A DNA stretch of 42,789 nucleotides, taken from Deltaproteobacteria bacterium (GTDB taxonomy: Bacteria; Myxococcota_A; UBA796; UBA2385). This document shows positions 24,140 to 34,543 of the stretch, in pieces. The translations under genes and the position numbers were made by a program. The notes below the pieces were generated by a model. That model was not told the origin of the DNA, ran no database searches, and saw only the letters and a program-made list of their open reading frames with translations. Location of the stretch: assembly GCA_016792625.1 (NCBI GenBank), contig JAEUKK010000138.1:1-42789 (forward strand). The letters run 5' to 3'. Each line of letters begins with the position of its first letter. Within the stretch, counting starts at the first letter, position 1.

Positions 24140-26014
24140 TCAGGCCGGCGTGTACAGCTCGCCGCCCTGGGCCGCAAAGGCCTCGGACTGGGCCGCCATG
24201 CCCTCGGCGGCTTGGCGCTCGGCCTCGGCGCGCACCTCTTGGGTGATGTTCATGCTGCAGAACTTCGGCCCGCACATGCTGCAGAAGTGCGCGACCTTGG
24301 CGCCCTCGGCGGGCAGCGTCTGGTCGTGGAATTCTTTGGCCTTCTCGGGGTCGAGCGAGAGCGCGAACTGATCTTCCCAACGGAACTCAAAACGGGCCTT
24401 CGACAGCGCGTCATCGCGGCGCTGGGCGCCGGGGTGGCCCTTGGCCAGATCGGCGGCGTGGGCGGCCAGCTTGTAGGTGACCACACCCTGGCGCACGTCT
24501 TCTTTGTCGGGCAGGCCCAGGTGCTCTTTGGGCGTGACATAGCAGAGCATGGCCGTGCCATACCAGCCGATCATCGCCGCGCCGATGCCCGAGGTGATGT
24601 GGTCGTAGCCGGGCGCGATGTCGGTGGTCAGCGGCCCAAGCGTGTAGAAGGGCGCCTCGCCGCACCACTCCAGCTGCTTCTCCATATTTTCGCGGATCAT
24701 GTGCATGGGCACGTGGCCCGGCCCCTCGTTCATCACCTGCACGCCCTTGGCCCAGGCGCGCTTCGTGAGCTCACCTTGCACCTTGAGCTCGGCGAATTGG
24801 GCCGCGTCGTTGGCGTCGGCGAGGCTGCCCGGGCGCAGGCCGTCGCCGATGCTGAAGGCCACGTCATAGGCGGCCATGATGTCGCAGATGTCGTCCCAGT
24901 GGGTGTAGAGGAAGTTCTCTTTGTGGTGGGCGAGGCACCAGCGGGCCATGATGCTGCCGCCGCGCGAGACGATGCCGGTCAGGCGGTCGGCGGTCAGCGG
25001 GATAAAACGCAACAGAACGCCGGCGTGGATGGTGAAGTAGTCCACGCCTTGCTCACACTGCTCGATCAGCGTGTCGGCGAACAGCTCCCAGGTGAGGTCT
25101 TCGGCCTTGCCGCCGACCTTCTCGAGCGCCTGGTAGATCGGCACGGTGCCGATGGGCACCGGGCTGTTGCGCACGATCCACTCGCGGGTCTCGTGGATGT
25201 GCGGGCCGGTCGACAGGTCCATCACCGTGTCGGCGCCCCAGCGGGTGGCCCACACCAGCTTCTCGACCTCCTCTTCGATGCTGCTGGTGACCGCCGAGTT
25301 CCCAATGTTGGCGTTGATCTTCACCAAGAAATTGCGGCCGATGATCATCGGCTCGCTCTCGGGGTGGTTGATGTTGTTGGGCAAAATGGCGCGGCCGCGG
25401 GCCAGCTCGTCGCGCACGAACGCGGGCGTGACCTCGCGGGGGATGGCCGCGCCAAAACTCTGGCCGGGGTGCTGCACCCGGCCGACCGCCTCACGAATGG
25501 CGGCGGCGCGCTGGTTCTCGCGGATCGCGACGAACTCCATCTCGGGCGTGATGATGCCTTGGCGGGCGTAGTGCAGCTGGGTGACCACGGCGCCCGGCTT
25601 GGCGCGCAGGGGCGCGTGGCGGGTCGCCATGCGCAGGTGGCCGAGCGCGGGGTCGGCGGCCCGGGCAGCGCCGAAGCGTGAGCCCGGGGCGGCCTGCTGC
25701 TCGACGTCGCCCCGCAGGTTGATCCAGGGCGCGCGCACGCGGGGAATGCCGCGGTGCACGTCAAGCTCGACGTTGGGGTCGGAGAAGGGCCCGCTGGTGT
25801 CATAGACGACCACCGGGTCATTCTCGACGAGGCCGGACCGCCCGCGGGTGGGGCTCTGGCTGATCTGCCGCATCGGCACCCGCAGCTCGGGGAAGATCAC
25901 GCCAGGCACGTAGATCTTCTGCGACTTCGGGAAGGGGGTGCGGGTGATGGCGCTGGCGGCGCCGGGCAGGCGGTCGCGGCGGCGCGGGCCGCCGGTCGGG
26001 TCGGGCTGGTTCAC
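24140..26014 (-). CDS. thiC: Phosphomethylpyrimidine synthase ThiC
   Basis: A radical SAM enzyme that turns aminoimidazole ribotide into HMP phosphate for thiamine biosynthesis. The 624-residue length is standard. Diagnostic blocks: YDTSGPFSDP, ILPNNINHPESEPMIIGR, VKINANIGNSAVTSS, WGADTVMDLSTGPHIHETR, MNEGPGHVPMHMI, PLTTDIAPGYDHI and the C-terminal 4Fe-4S motif CSMCGPKFC (C-x2-C-x4-C). The start is GTG 26014 with GAGGA just upstream. It is preceded by a TPP riboswitch whose closing stem lies next to that ribosome binding site, so control is probably at translation initiation. No other thi gene is adjacent. Confidence 0.97.
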   Translation of the reverse strand: MNQPDPTGGPRRRDRLPGAASAITRTPFPKSQKIYVPGVIFPELRVPMRQISQSPTRGRSGLVENDPVVVYDTSGPFSDPNVELDVHRGIPRVRAPWINLRGDVEQQAAPGSRFGAARAADPALGHLRMATRHAPLRAKPGAVVTQLHYARQGIITPEMEFVAIRENQRAAAIREAVGRVQHPGQSFGAAIPREVTPAFVRDELARGRAILPNNINHPESEPMIIGRNFLVKINANIGNSAVTSSIEEEVEKLVWATRWGADTVMDLSTGPHIHETREWIVRNSPVPIGTVPIYQALEKVGGKAEDLTWELFADTLIEQCEQGVDYFTIHAGVLLRFIPLTADRLTGIVSRGGSIMARWCLAHHKENFLYTHWDDICDIMAAYDVAFSIGDGLRPGSLADANDAAQFAELKVQGELTKRAWAKGVQVMNEGPGHVPMHMIRENMEKQLEWCGEAPFYTLGPLTTDIAPGYDHITSGIGAAMIGWYGTAMLCYVTPKEHLGLPDKEDVRQGVVTYKLAAHAADLAKGHPGAQRRDDALSKARFEFRWEDQFALSLDPEKAKEFHDQTLPAEGAKVAHFCSMCGPKFCSMNITQEVRAEAERQAAEGMAAQSEAFAAQGGELYTPA

Positions 26015-26026
26015 GGTCCTCGGGGG

Positions 26027-26157
26027 CGCGCCGCCTTCCCTCCGCTGGTCCGAGCCAGATCAGGTTCCAAGGGTCTCGGGCGGCCGCCCCGGCGTGGGGG
26101 CGGGCCGCTGCTCTCCGATCTCAGCGCCGCACCATGCGGCGCACCCCCGGCGGCGCG
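26027..26157 (-). promoter_or_regulatory. TPP (THI element) riboswitch controlling thiC
   Basis: On the minus strand the conserved elements appear in order: GGGGGTGCG (26141-26149), CTGAGA (26119-26124), ACCCTTGGAACCTGATCTGG (centred on 26055-26074), then a closing segment. P1 can form between CGCCGCC (about 26150-26157) and GGCGGCG (about 26029-26035). The helix ends 5-10 bases before the thiC ribosome binding site, so TPP binding would likely hide it. Confidence 0.95.
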
Positions 26158-26190
26158 CGGCGTCAAGGTAGCCCGCCGCCGGGCGGCGGC

Positions 26191-26442
26191 TCAGCGCATG
26201 GCCTCGAGGTAAACCTTGGACAGGGCCGGGTCAGCGGCGATGTCGTAGAGCAGGGCCTCAAACTCGGCCTCGGACCAGCCTGAGGCCTTGAGGGCCTCGG
26301 CGCCCTTGGCCGGGTCGGCGGCGAGCTGCTTGGCCACGCCACCGGCTTTGGTGGCGTCGGCGGCCGACGGAGCGGAGCCGCTGCCACCGCAGGCAGACAG
26401 CAGCAGCAGGGGGATCAACAGCGCGCGCAGCGTGGTCTTCAT
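26191..26442 (-). CDS. Small lipoprotein (83 aa)
   Basis: A signal sequence (MKTTLRALLIPLLLLSAC) with lipobox LSAC places the mature protein on a membrane. The mature part is short and helical (GGVAKQLAADPAKGAEALKA) and ends WSEAEFEALLYDIAADPALS, a pattern seen in small uncharacterised envelope proteins. The ATG at 26442 follows the upstream stop by one base, so translation is coupled. No function is known. Confidence 0.72.
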   Translation of the reverse strand: MKTTLRALLIPLLLLSACGGSGSAPSAADATKAGGVAKQLAADPAKGAEALKASGWSEAEFEALLYDIAADPALSKVYLEAMR

Positions 26443-26443
26443 C

Positions 26444-27133
26444 TCAGTTCCCCCCCTTGCCTTTGCCCTTGCTGGCGCCGTTCTCGTCGGCGCCCTTGCC
26501 CTTGCCCTTGCTCGGGCCGCCCGCGTCGGCGCCCTTGCCCTTGCCCTTGCTGTCTCCGCCGCCGTTGGCGTGCGGCGGGGGGCCACCTTGCCCATCCTTG
26601 GCGTGGGGCGGCGGCCCACCCTCGCCGTCCTTGGCGTGCTCGGGCGGGCCACCGCCGCCGCCTTGGGCGTGGTCGGGCGGTCCACCCTCCCCGTCCTGGG
26701 CGTGGGGCGGCGGTCCACCCTCGCCGTCCTGGGCGTGCGGCGGGGGGCCCTTGCCCTTGCCCTTTCCGCCCTTGCCACCCTTGCCCTCTGCTTGGTGGGC
26801 GGCCTTGATCTCGGCGGCCAGCGCCGGGCCGCGCTTGCCCTCGGCCAGCGCCTTCTTGACCACCGCGCTGGGCTTGTCGATGGGGCCGCTCTCTTCGACG
26901 GCCTGGACGTTGGCTTCGACGAGCGCGCTGGCCTCGTCCGCGGGCAGGCCGCCATCCCGGGCGGCGGTGACCACCGCGGCGACCTCGGCGGCGGGCACGC
27001 CGGCGGCGCGCAGCGCCTCGGCCTGCTTGGGGAGCTCAATGGCGCGCTGCAGGCCATCCCCACCCGCGAGGGCGGGCAAGGCGGCGAGCGCGATCAGGGT
27101 GGCGGCGGCGACGAGCCGGGCGGGTGTGCGCAT
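26444..27133 (-). CDS. Secreted repeat protein (helical domain plus Gly/Pro/Lys-rich tail)
   Basis: A 229-residue protein. Signal peptide MRTPARLVAAATLIALAALP is followed by a helical domain (~27-115; LQRAIELPKQAEALRAAGVP, AAVVTAARDGGLP, AVVKKALAEGKRGP). The second half is low-complexity: KGGKGKGKGPPPHAQ, five 11-residue GGPPPHAQDGE-type units, then GKGKGADAGG-type repeats. The tail is positively charged and disordered in appearance, and may bind polyanions (DNA, polysaccharide) or metal through His; this is inference. It is followed by the small lipoprotein one base later, and the two probably act together. The start is ATG 27133. Confidence 0.65.
   Translation of the reverse strand: MRTPARLVAAATLIALAALPALAGGDGLQRAIELPKQAEALRAAGVPAAEVAAVVTAARDGGLPADEASALVEANVQAVEESGPIDKPSAVVKKALAEGKRGPALAAEIKAAHQAEGKGGKGGKGKGKGPPPHAQDGEGGPPPHAQDGEGGPPDHAQGGGGGPPEHAKDGEGGPPPHAKDGQGGPPPHANGGGDSKGKGKGADAGGPSKGKGKGADENGASKGKGKGGN
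26571..26750 (-). repeat. 33-bp tandem repeat, five copies plus a partial
   Basis: Units begin at 26571, 26604, 26637, 26670 and 26703, each 33 bp, with a partial at 26736-26750. They are in frame and encode GGPPPHAQDGE-type units. The period equals that of the unrelated repeat at 1285-1383. Confidence 0.92.
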
Positions 27134-27276
27134 GGGACCTCCAGCGGGGCCCCTAGCCGTCGCGGCGGACCGGGGCCGGGTTTGTCCGTACGCGGCGGCG
27201 GTACAGGCAGCGCTTGGGCGCCCCGCCGGGCGGCGCCCGGCGGCGGCCCTCGGGCCCGGCTCGGCCCAGAGGGCCT

Positions 27277-27295
27277 CGGTCGGCGGCGCCGACCG
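27277..27295 (-). terminator. CGGTCGGC/GCCGACCG hairpin downstream of the GST gene
   Basis: A perfect 8-bp stem with a GGC loop lies 61 bases after the GST stop. No T-run follows, so it may act only with Rho or as a transcription pause. The rest of 27134-27356 is GC-rich with no gene seen. Confidence 0.3.
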
Positions 27296-27356
27296 CCGCT
27301 GCGCGGCGCCGGCCCGCCGGCCTGGCGCGCGCGAGGCGGGGCTGAGGCGCCCCCGC

Positions 27357-27983
27357 TCAGCGCGGCCCCGTGCCCTCGATCCGCGCATCACGCTCGTGCC
27401 GGTCCAAAAAGGCGGCCAGCGGCGGGTGTTCGTCGACCGGGAAGGTGGCGCGGAAGCGCATCCAGCCGAGGGCCGAGACCAGGGCGATCTCAGGCAGGCC
27501 CAGGCCCGGCCGCCCGGCGAGGCGCCCCTGGTCGTCGAGCTGCTGCTCGACCCAAGCCATCGCGGTGATGACGCGCTGCTGCTGCTTCTCGACGTAGGGG
27601 TGGTCGTCGAGCAGGGGCTCGCCCGGTGCTCGCAGGTAGAAGCGGTTGATCGCCGCGTCGAGGGCCCCGTCAATGCCGACCATCAGCTGATCGTCGAGCA
27701 GCTGGTGGTCGAGCAGCTGGTGGTCGAGGGTCGGGCCGCTCGGCCGCAGGCTGCCCCAGCCGTGGATGCGCGTGAGGGCGCGGTTGATCACCGCCGAGTC
27801 CCAAACGACGCGCCCGTCGTCAAAGACGGCCACCGGCACCTTGCCCACCGGGCTGAGGCGGCGCAGCTCGGCGGCGCCCTCGGGGCTGCGGGTGTCGAGC
27901 AGCGTGACCGGCAGCCCGAGCGCGCGGGCGACCACGCGCACGCGGCGCACATAGGGCGAGGTGACCGTCCCGAGCAGGAGCAT
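27357..27983 (-). CDS. Glutathione S-transferase family protein
   Basis: A 208-residue protein with the N-terminal thioredoxin-like domain (MLLLGTVTSPYVRRVRVVAR; Ser9 is the likely glutathione-activating residue), the cis-Pro block LSPVGKVPVAVFDDG and the glutathione contact VWDSAVI. A helical C-terminal domain follows (RVITAMAWVEQQLDDQGRLAG, then LPEIALVSALGWMRF). The domain linker carries an in-frame 15-bp repeat giving LDHQL, LDHQL, LDDQL (27684-27728). The start is ATG 27983 with GGAGG upstream. Detoxification of electrophiles is the general role; the substrate is unknown. Confidence 0.9.
   Translation of the reverse strand: MLLLGTVTSPYVRRVRVVARALGLPVTLLDTRSPEGAAELRRLSPVGKVPVAVFDDGRVVWDSAVINRALTRIHGWGSLRPSGPTLDHQLLDHQLLDDQLMVGIDGALDAAINRFYLRAPGEPLLDDHPYVEKQQQRVITAMAWVEQQLDDQGRLAGRPGLGLPEIALVSALGWMRFRATFPVDEHPPLAAFLDRHERDARIEGTGPR
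27684..27728 (-). repeat. 15-bp tandem repeat in the GST linker, three copies
   Basis: Units at 27684-27698, 27699-27713 and 27714-27728; the last two are identical and the first differs at two bases. Each adds five residues. Confidence 0.85.
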
Positions 27984-28277
27984 CTGACCTCCAGGTGGGC
28001 ATCTTCGCAGACGCGGGGCCCCGCGGGGGGCGGTCGCGGCGCGGTCGGGCTGCGCGCGAGGCGCCCCGCGGGCGGCCGCAGGCCGGTCGGGCGCAGCCCG
28101 ACGCAGCCGGGCGGGCGGCGATCCCGCCGCGAGGCGGAGCGCCGACCGGGGCCCCGGCGCCCCCCGGCGGGGGGCCGGCCCGGAGCGCAGCGGAGGGCGC
28201 GCCCCGCTGTTTTGTATGGGTCGCGGGTGCGCCCCACCGAGGCCTGGGTGGCACCCAAGCCAAGGCGGGGCGAAGGC
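27984..28277. other. 294-base non-coding gap between speA and GST
   Basis: Very GC-rich sequence with many short palindromes, including CCCCCC-GGC-GGGGGG at 28160-28174. I see no gene. The hairpins may terminate speA transcription, and the GST ribosome binding site is at its left end. A short T-rich interruption (CTGTTTTGTATGG, near 28207) is the only AT-rich spot. Confidence 0.5.
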
Positions 28278-30173
<1,896 letters not shown>

Positions 30174-30426
30174 TTCGGTGAGACCTCCAAGGGGGCACGG
30201 TGCGGTGAGCGGGGCCAGGGGCGTGCCCGAGGGGCGGGCCGGGGTCAAGGGCGCGTTCCTATCCCGTGGCCCCCCGGCGGCGGCCCCTTCTGGTGACATC
30301 ACTGAAACAACGAGAAAGCGCGCCGGCACGCCATCCTCGAAGGAGACGCGCGGGCGCGCTGGGGGGCCGGTGCGGGGCCGGCGTTCTGCCGCTCAGGTGC
30401 AGCGGAGGACCTTCAGCGGCTGAAGT

Positions 30427-30840
30427 TCAGCGGCCGTACTGCAGCAAGGTGCCCTGCTGGGGGTTGTGGAAGCCCCCCGCGCCGAGGAGGCCGACGCCGC
30501 GGGCGCACTCGCGGGCCCACTCGACCGCCTTGGGGTCTTCGGCGCTGAAGGTCAGGCGCAGGTCGTTGGCCTTGAGGATGCCGAGCCACAGCTCACCTTG
30601 GGCGTCGGACTGCGCGGCCGCGGCCAGCGCGGCCCAGGTGGGATCGCTGGCCCGGGCCACCTCGACCGCGACCTGCACCGGGCTGCCGTCGACCTTCAGG
30701 GTCAGGCTGGCGCCGGCGGCGTCGAGGGGCGCCTCGGTGCTGATCTCGACCCGCCAGCCGCGCGAGGACAGGGCGCGGGCGACCTCGCGGGTCGGGGGGA
30801 GCTTCGCCTTCTTCACGAAGGCGTGGAAGTGCTGCGACAT
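30427..30840 (-). CDS. Small cytoplasmic protein of unknown function
   Basis: A 137-residue soluble protein. It starts with a basic helix (FHAFVKKAKLPPTREVARAL) and continues with alternating strands (GWRVEISTEAPLD, GASLTLKVDGSPVQVAVEVAR), then a helical and Gly-rich end (AVEWARECARGVGLLGAG). I do not recognise a family; the alpha/beta pattern suggests a small ligand- or protein-binding fold. The ATG at 30840 has GGAG 6 bases upstream. It is probably a single-gene unit. Confidence 0.65.
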   Translation of the reverse strand: MSQHFHAFVKKAKLPPTREVARALSSRGWRVEISTEAPLDAAGASLTLKVDGSPVQVAVEVARASDPTWAALAAAAQSDAQGELWLGILKANDLRLTFSAEDPKAVEWARECARGVGLLGAGGFHNPQQGTLLQYGR

Positions 30841-30920
30841 GGGCGCTCCGGATCGAGGGGCGGACCCTCGGGGAAAGGCGGGCCGCTCGTCTATCCCGCC
30901 GCTGGCCGCCGTGCCCGGGC

Positions 30921-32333
30921 TCAGGCTGGGCTGATCGGCAAGGACCGCCGCGGCGGGGCCGTAGGCGTGGGTTCGGGATCAGCGGCCTCCAACGCTTGCT
31001 TCCAGGCCGCGAAGCTCAGGCCGCCGGCCACCGCCGCGCGCACCGCCAAGCCCGTCGCGCTGCCGCCTTGGGCCAGCCGCCACTCGACCCAGGCCCAGCG
31101 CGCGCTGGTCGGCCGCAGCTCGGCCGCGCCGGCGAGGCCCCGCTGCAGGCGGTCGATGCGCTGCTCGACGACCTTGATTCCGGCGAAGGGGTCGTTGACC
31201 ATCGGGGTGTTGCGCTTGGGCACAAAAGGCGCGACGCCGAGGGCGACGGGGTGGATCTTCGCCATCTCTTTGGTGAAGGTGATGAGCTCGTCGATGTCTT
31301 CGTCGCCCTCGTCGGGCACGCCGAGCATCATGTAGACCTTGACCACCTTGTAGTCGAACTGCCGCGCCCGCTCGGCGACGGTCAGCAGGTGGGCCTCGGT
31401 CGTGCCCTTGCTCATCGTGCGGCGCAGGCGCTGGCTGGCCGCGTCGCTGGCCACGGTCAGCGTCTTGTAGCCGCCAGCCCGCAGCAGCCGGGCGATGTCG
31501 GGCTTGAGCGCCACGCGGTCGGCCCGCAGGCTGCTGACCCCCACCTCGCGGCCGCTGGCCACGATGCGCTCGAGCAGGGCGGGCAGCTCGGGGTGGTCGG
31601 AGATCGCCGCCCCCACCAGCCCGACCCGCTTCGCCTCTTCGGGCACGAAGTTGAGCACCTGATCGGCGCTCACGAGGCGCATCCCGCCGTTGGTGCTGCG
31701 CCGCATCACGCAGAAGGTGCACTGGCGGTGGCAGCCCCGCTCACCCTCGATGAGGAACATGTCGGAGAGCTCGGCCTCGGGCGCAAGCGTCGGCCCGCGG
31801 GCCGGCAGGCGCTGGTCGCTGGCCTTGGCGATGGCCGGCAGCGCGTCGCCTTGGCGGGCGGGCACAAAACCGCCCGGGGTGCGCTGTACCAGATCGAGCA
31901 GCTCGTCGTAGGGGCGCTCAAGCGCGGCGAGAAAAACGTCAGCGACGATGTCTTCGACCTCGCCCAGCAGCATGGCGTCGACGAAGGGCGCGGCGGGCAG
32001 CGGGTTGGAGAAGGTCAGCGGCCCGCCGAGGATGATGATCGGGTCGTGGCGGCCGCGGTCTTGGCGCAGGGCGGGGATGCCCGCCAGCTCAAGGGCCTGC
32101 ACGAGGCCGGCCAGCTCGAGCTCATAGGCGAGGCTGACCCCGATCACCGGGAAGCGGCCCAGCGGCGTCATCGTCTCGTAGGTGGGCAGGCCCTCGCGGC
32201 GGCGCTTGGCGCCGTCAAGGTCATCGGGGAGGAAGGCCCGCTCGGCCGAGATGCCCGCCTCGCGCAGCAAGTGGAGCACCCACTGAAAGCCCAGCGAGCT
32301 CATGCCCGCGCGGTAGGGCGAGGGGTAGAGCAT
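30921..32333 (-). CDS. B12-binding-type radical SAM protein
   Basis: From ATG 32333 the protein has 470 residues. The N-terminal part resembles the cobalamin-binding-like domain of this class (MLYPSPYRAGMSSLGFQWVL, then FPVIGVSLAYELELAGLV, PIIILGGPLTFSNP). The SAM-cluster motif GERGCHRQCTFCVM gives Cys201, Cys205 and Cys208. DPNs such as VGVSSLRADRV and KVVKVYMMLGVPDEGDEDI match the barrel. Related enzymes methylate or thiolate tRNA, lipids or peptides; the substrate is unknown. Coding-like sequence continues upstream of ATG 32333 (ADIARRLAGERGPRLRL) but has no ATG, GTG or TTG in frame before about 32680, so the true start is uncertain. Confidence 0.82.
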   Translation of the reverse strand: MLYPSPYRAGMSSLGFQWVLHLLREAGISAERAFLPDDLDGAKRRREGLPTYETMTPLGRFPVIGVSLAYELELAGLVQALELAGIPALRQDRGRHDPIIILGGPLTFSNPLPAAPFVDAMLLGEVEDIVADVFLAALERPYDELLDLVQRTPGGFVPARQGDALPAIAKASDQRLPARGPTLAPEAELSDMFLIEGERGCHRQCTFCVMRRSTNGGMRLVSADQVLNFVPEEAKRVGLVGAAISDHPELPALLERIVASGREVGVSSLRADRVALKPDIARLLRAGGYKTLTVASDAASQRLRRTMSKGTTEAHLLTVAERARQFDYKVVKVYMMLGVPDEGDEDIDELITFTKEMAKIHPVALGVAPFVPKRNTPMVNDPFAGIKVVEQRIDRLQRGLAGAAELRPTSARWAWVEWRLAQGGSATGLAVRAAVAGGLSFAAWKQALEAADPEPTPTAPPRRSLPISPA

Positions 32334-32679
32334 GGCCGCCCGGGGCCCGCCGAGGCGAAGGCGGGGCCCGCGCTCACCCGCGAGGCGCCGGGCGATGTCG
32401 GCGGCCTGGCCGGCGGGGGCGGCGGCCCGGTCGCGGGAGCGGGCGGCGGCGCCGGCGGCGGGGCGCTGGGGGCGGTGTTCGGGCGTGCGACGCAGGGGGA
32501 GCTCCGGGCTGGACCCGCGCTCTACCGCAGCGGGGCGCGGCTGGCGCCCCTCCGCCCTTGACCTGTCCAGAGCGGGCGGGGAATGGATAGAGCCTCGGCC
32601 TGCTCTGCTGGGTCCGCGCTCCCCCCGTCGCCCTCCCCTCCCCTCCGCCCGCCGCGCCGCCCGGCGCACCCGGTGCCCC
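32334..32679. other. Divergent promoter region with uncertain coding limit
   Basis: This 346-base stretch separates the radical SAM gene from the secreted protein gene. The left part keeps a coding look in the radical SAM frame. On the plus strand TTGACC at 32558-32563 could be a -35 element, with a poor -10 (around 32581-32590) 17-20 bases further. I see no hairpin or other gene. Confidence 0.3.
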
Positions 32680-33555
32680 ATGCCGCAGCCCGCCTCCGCG
32701 CGCCCCCGCCGCGCCCTGGCCCTGGCCTCTGCCGCCCTGGCCGCCTGCGCCGCCCTCGCCCTGGCCGCGGCCCCCTCGGCGGCCGCCCCCGCTGCCCCGC
32801 CCGCCGGCCCGCCCCTGCCCGATGTCAGCGTGCCCGCCGCCAAGGTCAGCAGCCAGCGCATCGAGTACGAGCTGCGCCTCGGCGACAAGGTGGTCGGCAA
32901 GCGTGAGGTCACGGTGCGCCACGTGCCCGGCCCGGGCCTCGAGGCGCCCGAGACCCGCATCCTCGAGAGCTGGACTGAGATCCAAGCCGAGGTGGCCGGC
33001 AAGCTCGTCAAGGTGCGCCAGCGGGCCACCGCCCGGGCCAGCGGCAGCCGGCTGCAGTTCACCGCGGTCAACGACGAGAACGGCCGGGTGAGCGAGGTGC
33101 AGGGCCGGCGGCTCGCCGATGGGCGCTGGATGATGACCATCATCGACAGCTCGGGCAGCCGCAGCTTTGAGTACCGCAAAAGCCAGGTCGACCTCTGCAC
33201 GCTCGACCTGCTCGACCCCGAGCTGCACCGGCGCTTGGTCGACCGGCCGACCGCCCGCCTGCTGCTGGTCGAGACCGGCGACGTGATCGAGGGCCCGGCC
33301 AAAGACCTGGGCGAAGCGGCGCTGAAGGTCGGCGGCGTCGAGCTGCCGGTGACCCGCTCGACCTTCACCCCCAGCGAGGGCCGCCTGACCATGGACTGGA
33401 ACCTCGAGGGCCTGCTGGTCGCCTACGAGATCGGTTTTCTGGGCCAGCGGCTGAGCGCCCAGGTGCGCACGCCGCCCGCCCCGCGGGTCTGGGGTGAGGT
33501 CGCGGTGCCGCTGCGTTTTGGTGCCGGGCGCGAGGTCGGTGAAGGAGAGCTCTGA
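32680..33555 (+). CDS. Exported protein of unknown function (DUF3108-like pattern)
   Basis: A 291-residue protein. A signal peptide (ALALASAALAACAALALAAA) is followed by a beta-rich mature region starting with IEYELRLGDKVVGKREVTV, then SWTEIQAEVAGKLVKVRQ, RWMMTIIDSSGSRSFEYR, and ending with a conserved-looking GLLVAYEIGFLGQRLSAQV. The lead pattern (Y-x-L-x-x-G-x-x-x-G) resembles DUF3108-type periplasmic proteins, but I hold this loosely. The ATG is at 32680. It is followed 40 bases on by the CDF transporter, same strand, so they may be co-transcribed. Confidence 0.65.
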   Translation: MPQPASARPRRALALASAALAACAALALAAAPSAAAPAAPPAGPPLPDVSVPAAKVSSQRIEYELRLGDKVVGKREVTVRHVPGPGLEAPETRILESWTEIQAEVAGKLVKVRQRATARASGSRLQFTAVNDENGRVSEVQGRRLADGRWMMTIIDSSGSRSFEYRKSQVDLCTLDLLDPELHRRLVDRPTARLLLVETGDVIEGPAKDLGEAALKVGGVELPVTRSTFTPSEGRLTMDWNLEGLLVAYEIGFLGQRLSAQVRTPPAPRVWGEVAVPLRFGAGREVGEGEL

Positions 33556-33595
33556 GCGGCGGGCACGGCCCTTCGGCCGACGATAAGCGGCGCGC

Positions 33596-34513
33596 ATGTC
33601 TGCACCTGGCAAAGCTCACGACACCAGCCACATCCTCCAGGCCCTCGGGGTCAACGCGCTGATCGCCGTCATGAAGGGCATCGCCGCGGTGGCCACCGGC
33701 TCGGGCGCCATGCTCGCCGAGACGCTGCACTCGGCCAGCGACTGCGCCAACCAAGGGCTGCTGCTCTTTGGCGTCAAGCGCGCCCAAAAGGCCCCCGACG
33801 CCACGCACCCGCTCGGCTATGGCCGGGCGCTGTACTTTTGGTCCTTCATGGTCGCCCTGCTGCTGTTCACGGGCGGCGGCGTGTTCTCGATCTACGAGGG
33901 TGTGCACAAGATGATGCACCCCGAGCCGCTGACCAACGTCGGCTGGGCGGTGGCCATCCTCGCGGTCAGCCTCGCGCTCGAGGGCGCCTCGACCTGGGGC
34001 AACATCAAAGAGCTGCACGCGCGCCGCGGCGCGACCCCCTTCTTCCGCTACCTGCGGCAGACCAAAGACAGCGATCTCATCGTTGTTTTCGGCGAGAACG
34101 CCGCGGCCACCCTGGGCCTCGCCCTGGCTTTGCTCAGCCTGCTGCTGGCGGTCATCACCGGCGACCCGCACTGGGACGGCGCGGGCAGCGCCGCGGTCGG
34201 CGTGGTGCTCATCGGCGTGGCCATCTTCCTCGCCATTGAGGTCAAGAGCCTGCTGGTGGGTGAGTCGGCTGACCCGTCCATCGAGGCGGCGATCCGCGGG
34301 GTGGCCGACGGCTCGCCTGGGGTGCGCGCGGTGCTGCGCGTGCTGACCATCCAGCAGGGCCCGGGCGAGGTGCTCGTGGCGATGAAGGTGCAGCTCAGCC
34401 CCGGCCTCGACACCGACGGGGTCTATGACAGCATCAACACCTTCGAGAAGGCCGTGCGCGCGCGGGTGCCTGAGGTGCGCTGGCTGTTTGTCGAGCCCGA
34501 CCGCGAGGCCTGA
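33596..34513 (+). CDS. Cation diffusion facilitator transporter (ZNT9/SLC30A9-like)
   Basis: A 305-residue protein with six predicted helices. TM2 carries ETLHSASDCANQ (HxxxD; His45, Asp49) and TM5 carries VFGENAAATLG (Glu167-Asn168), where most bacterial CDFs have HxxxD. This ENAAA form marks the ZNT9-type branch, whose ions are less well known. The cytoplasmic C-terminal domain (VGESADPSIEAAIRGVADG, then VLRVLTIQQGPGEVLVAMK) is complete. It probably exports Zn2+, Mn2+ or another divalent ion in exchange for protons. ATG 33596. Confidence 0.88.
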   Translation: MSAPGKAHDTSHILQALGVNALIAVMKGIAAVATGSGAMLAETLHSASDCANQGLLLFGVKRAQKAPDATHPLGYGRALYFWSFMVALLLFTGGGVFSIYEGVHKMMHPEPLTNVGWAVAILAVSLALEGASTWGNIKELHARRGATPFFRYLRQTKDSDLIVVFGENAAATLGLALALLSLLLAVITGDPHWDGAGSAAVGVVLIGVAIFLAIEVKSLLVGESADPSIEAAIRGVADGSPGVRAVLRVLTIQQGPGEVLVAMKVQLSPGLDTDGVYDSINTFEKAVRARVPEVRWLFVEPDREA

Positions 34514-34543
34514 GCGCCGTGGGCGGGTGGGCTGGTGTGCGGA

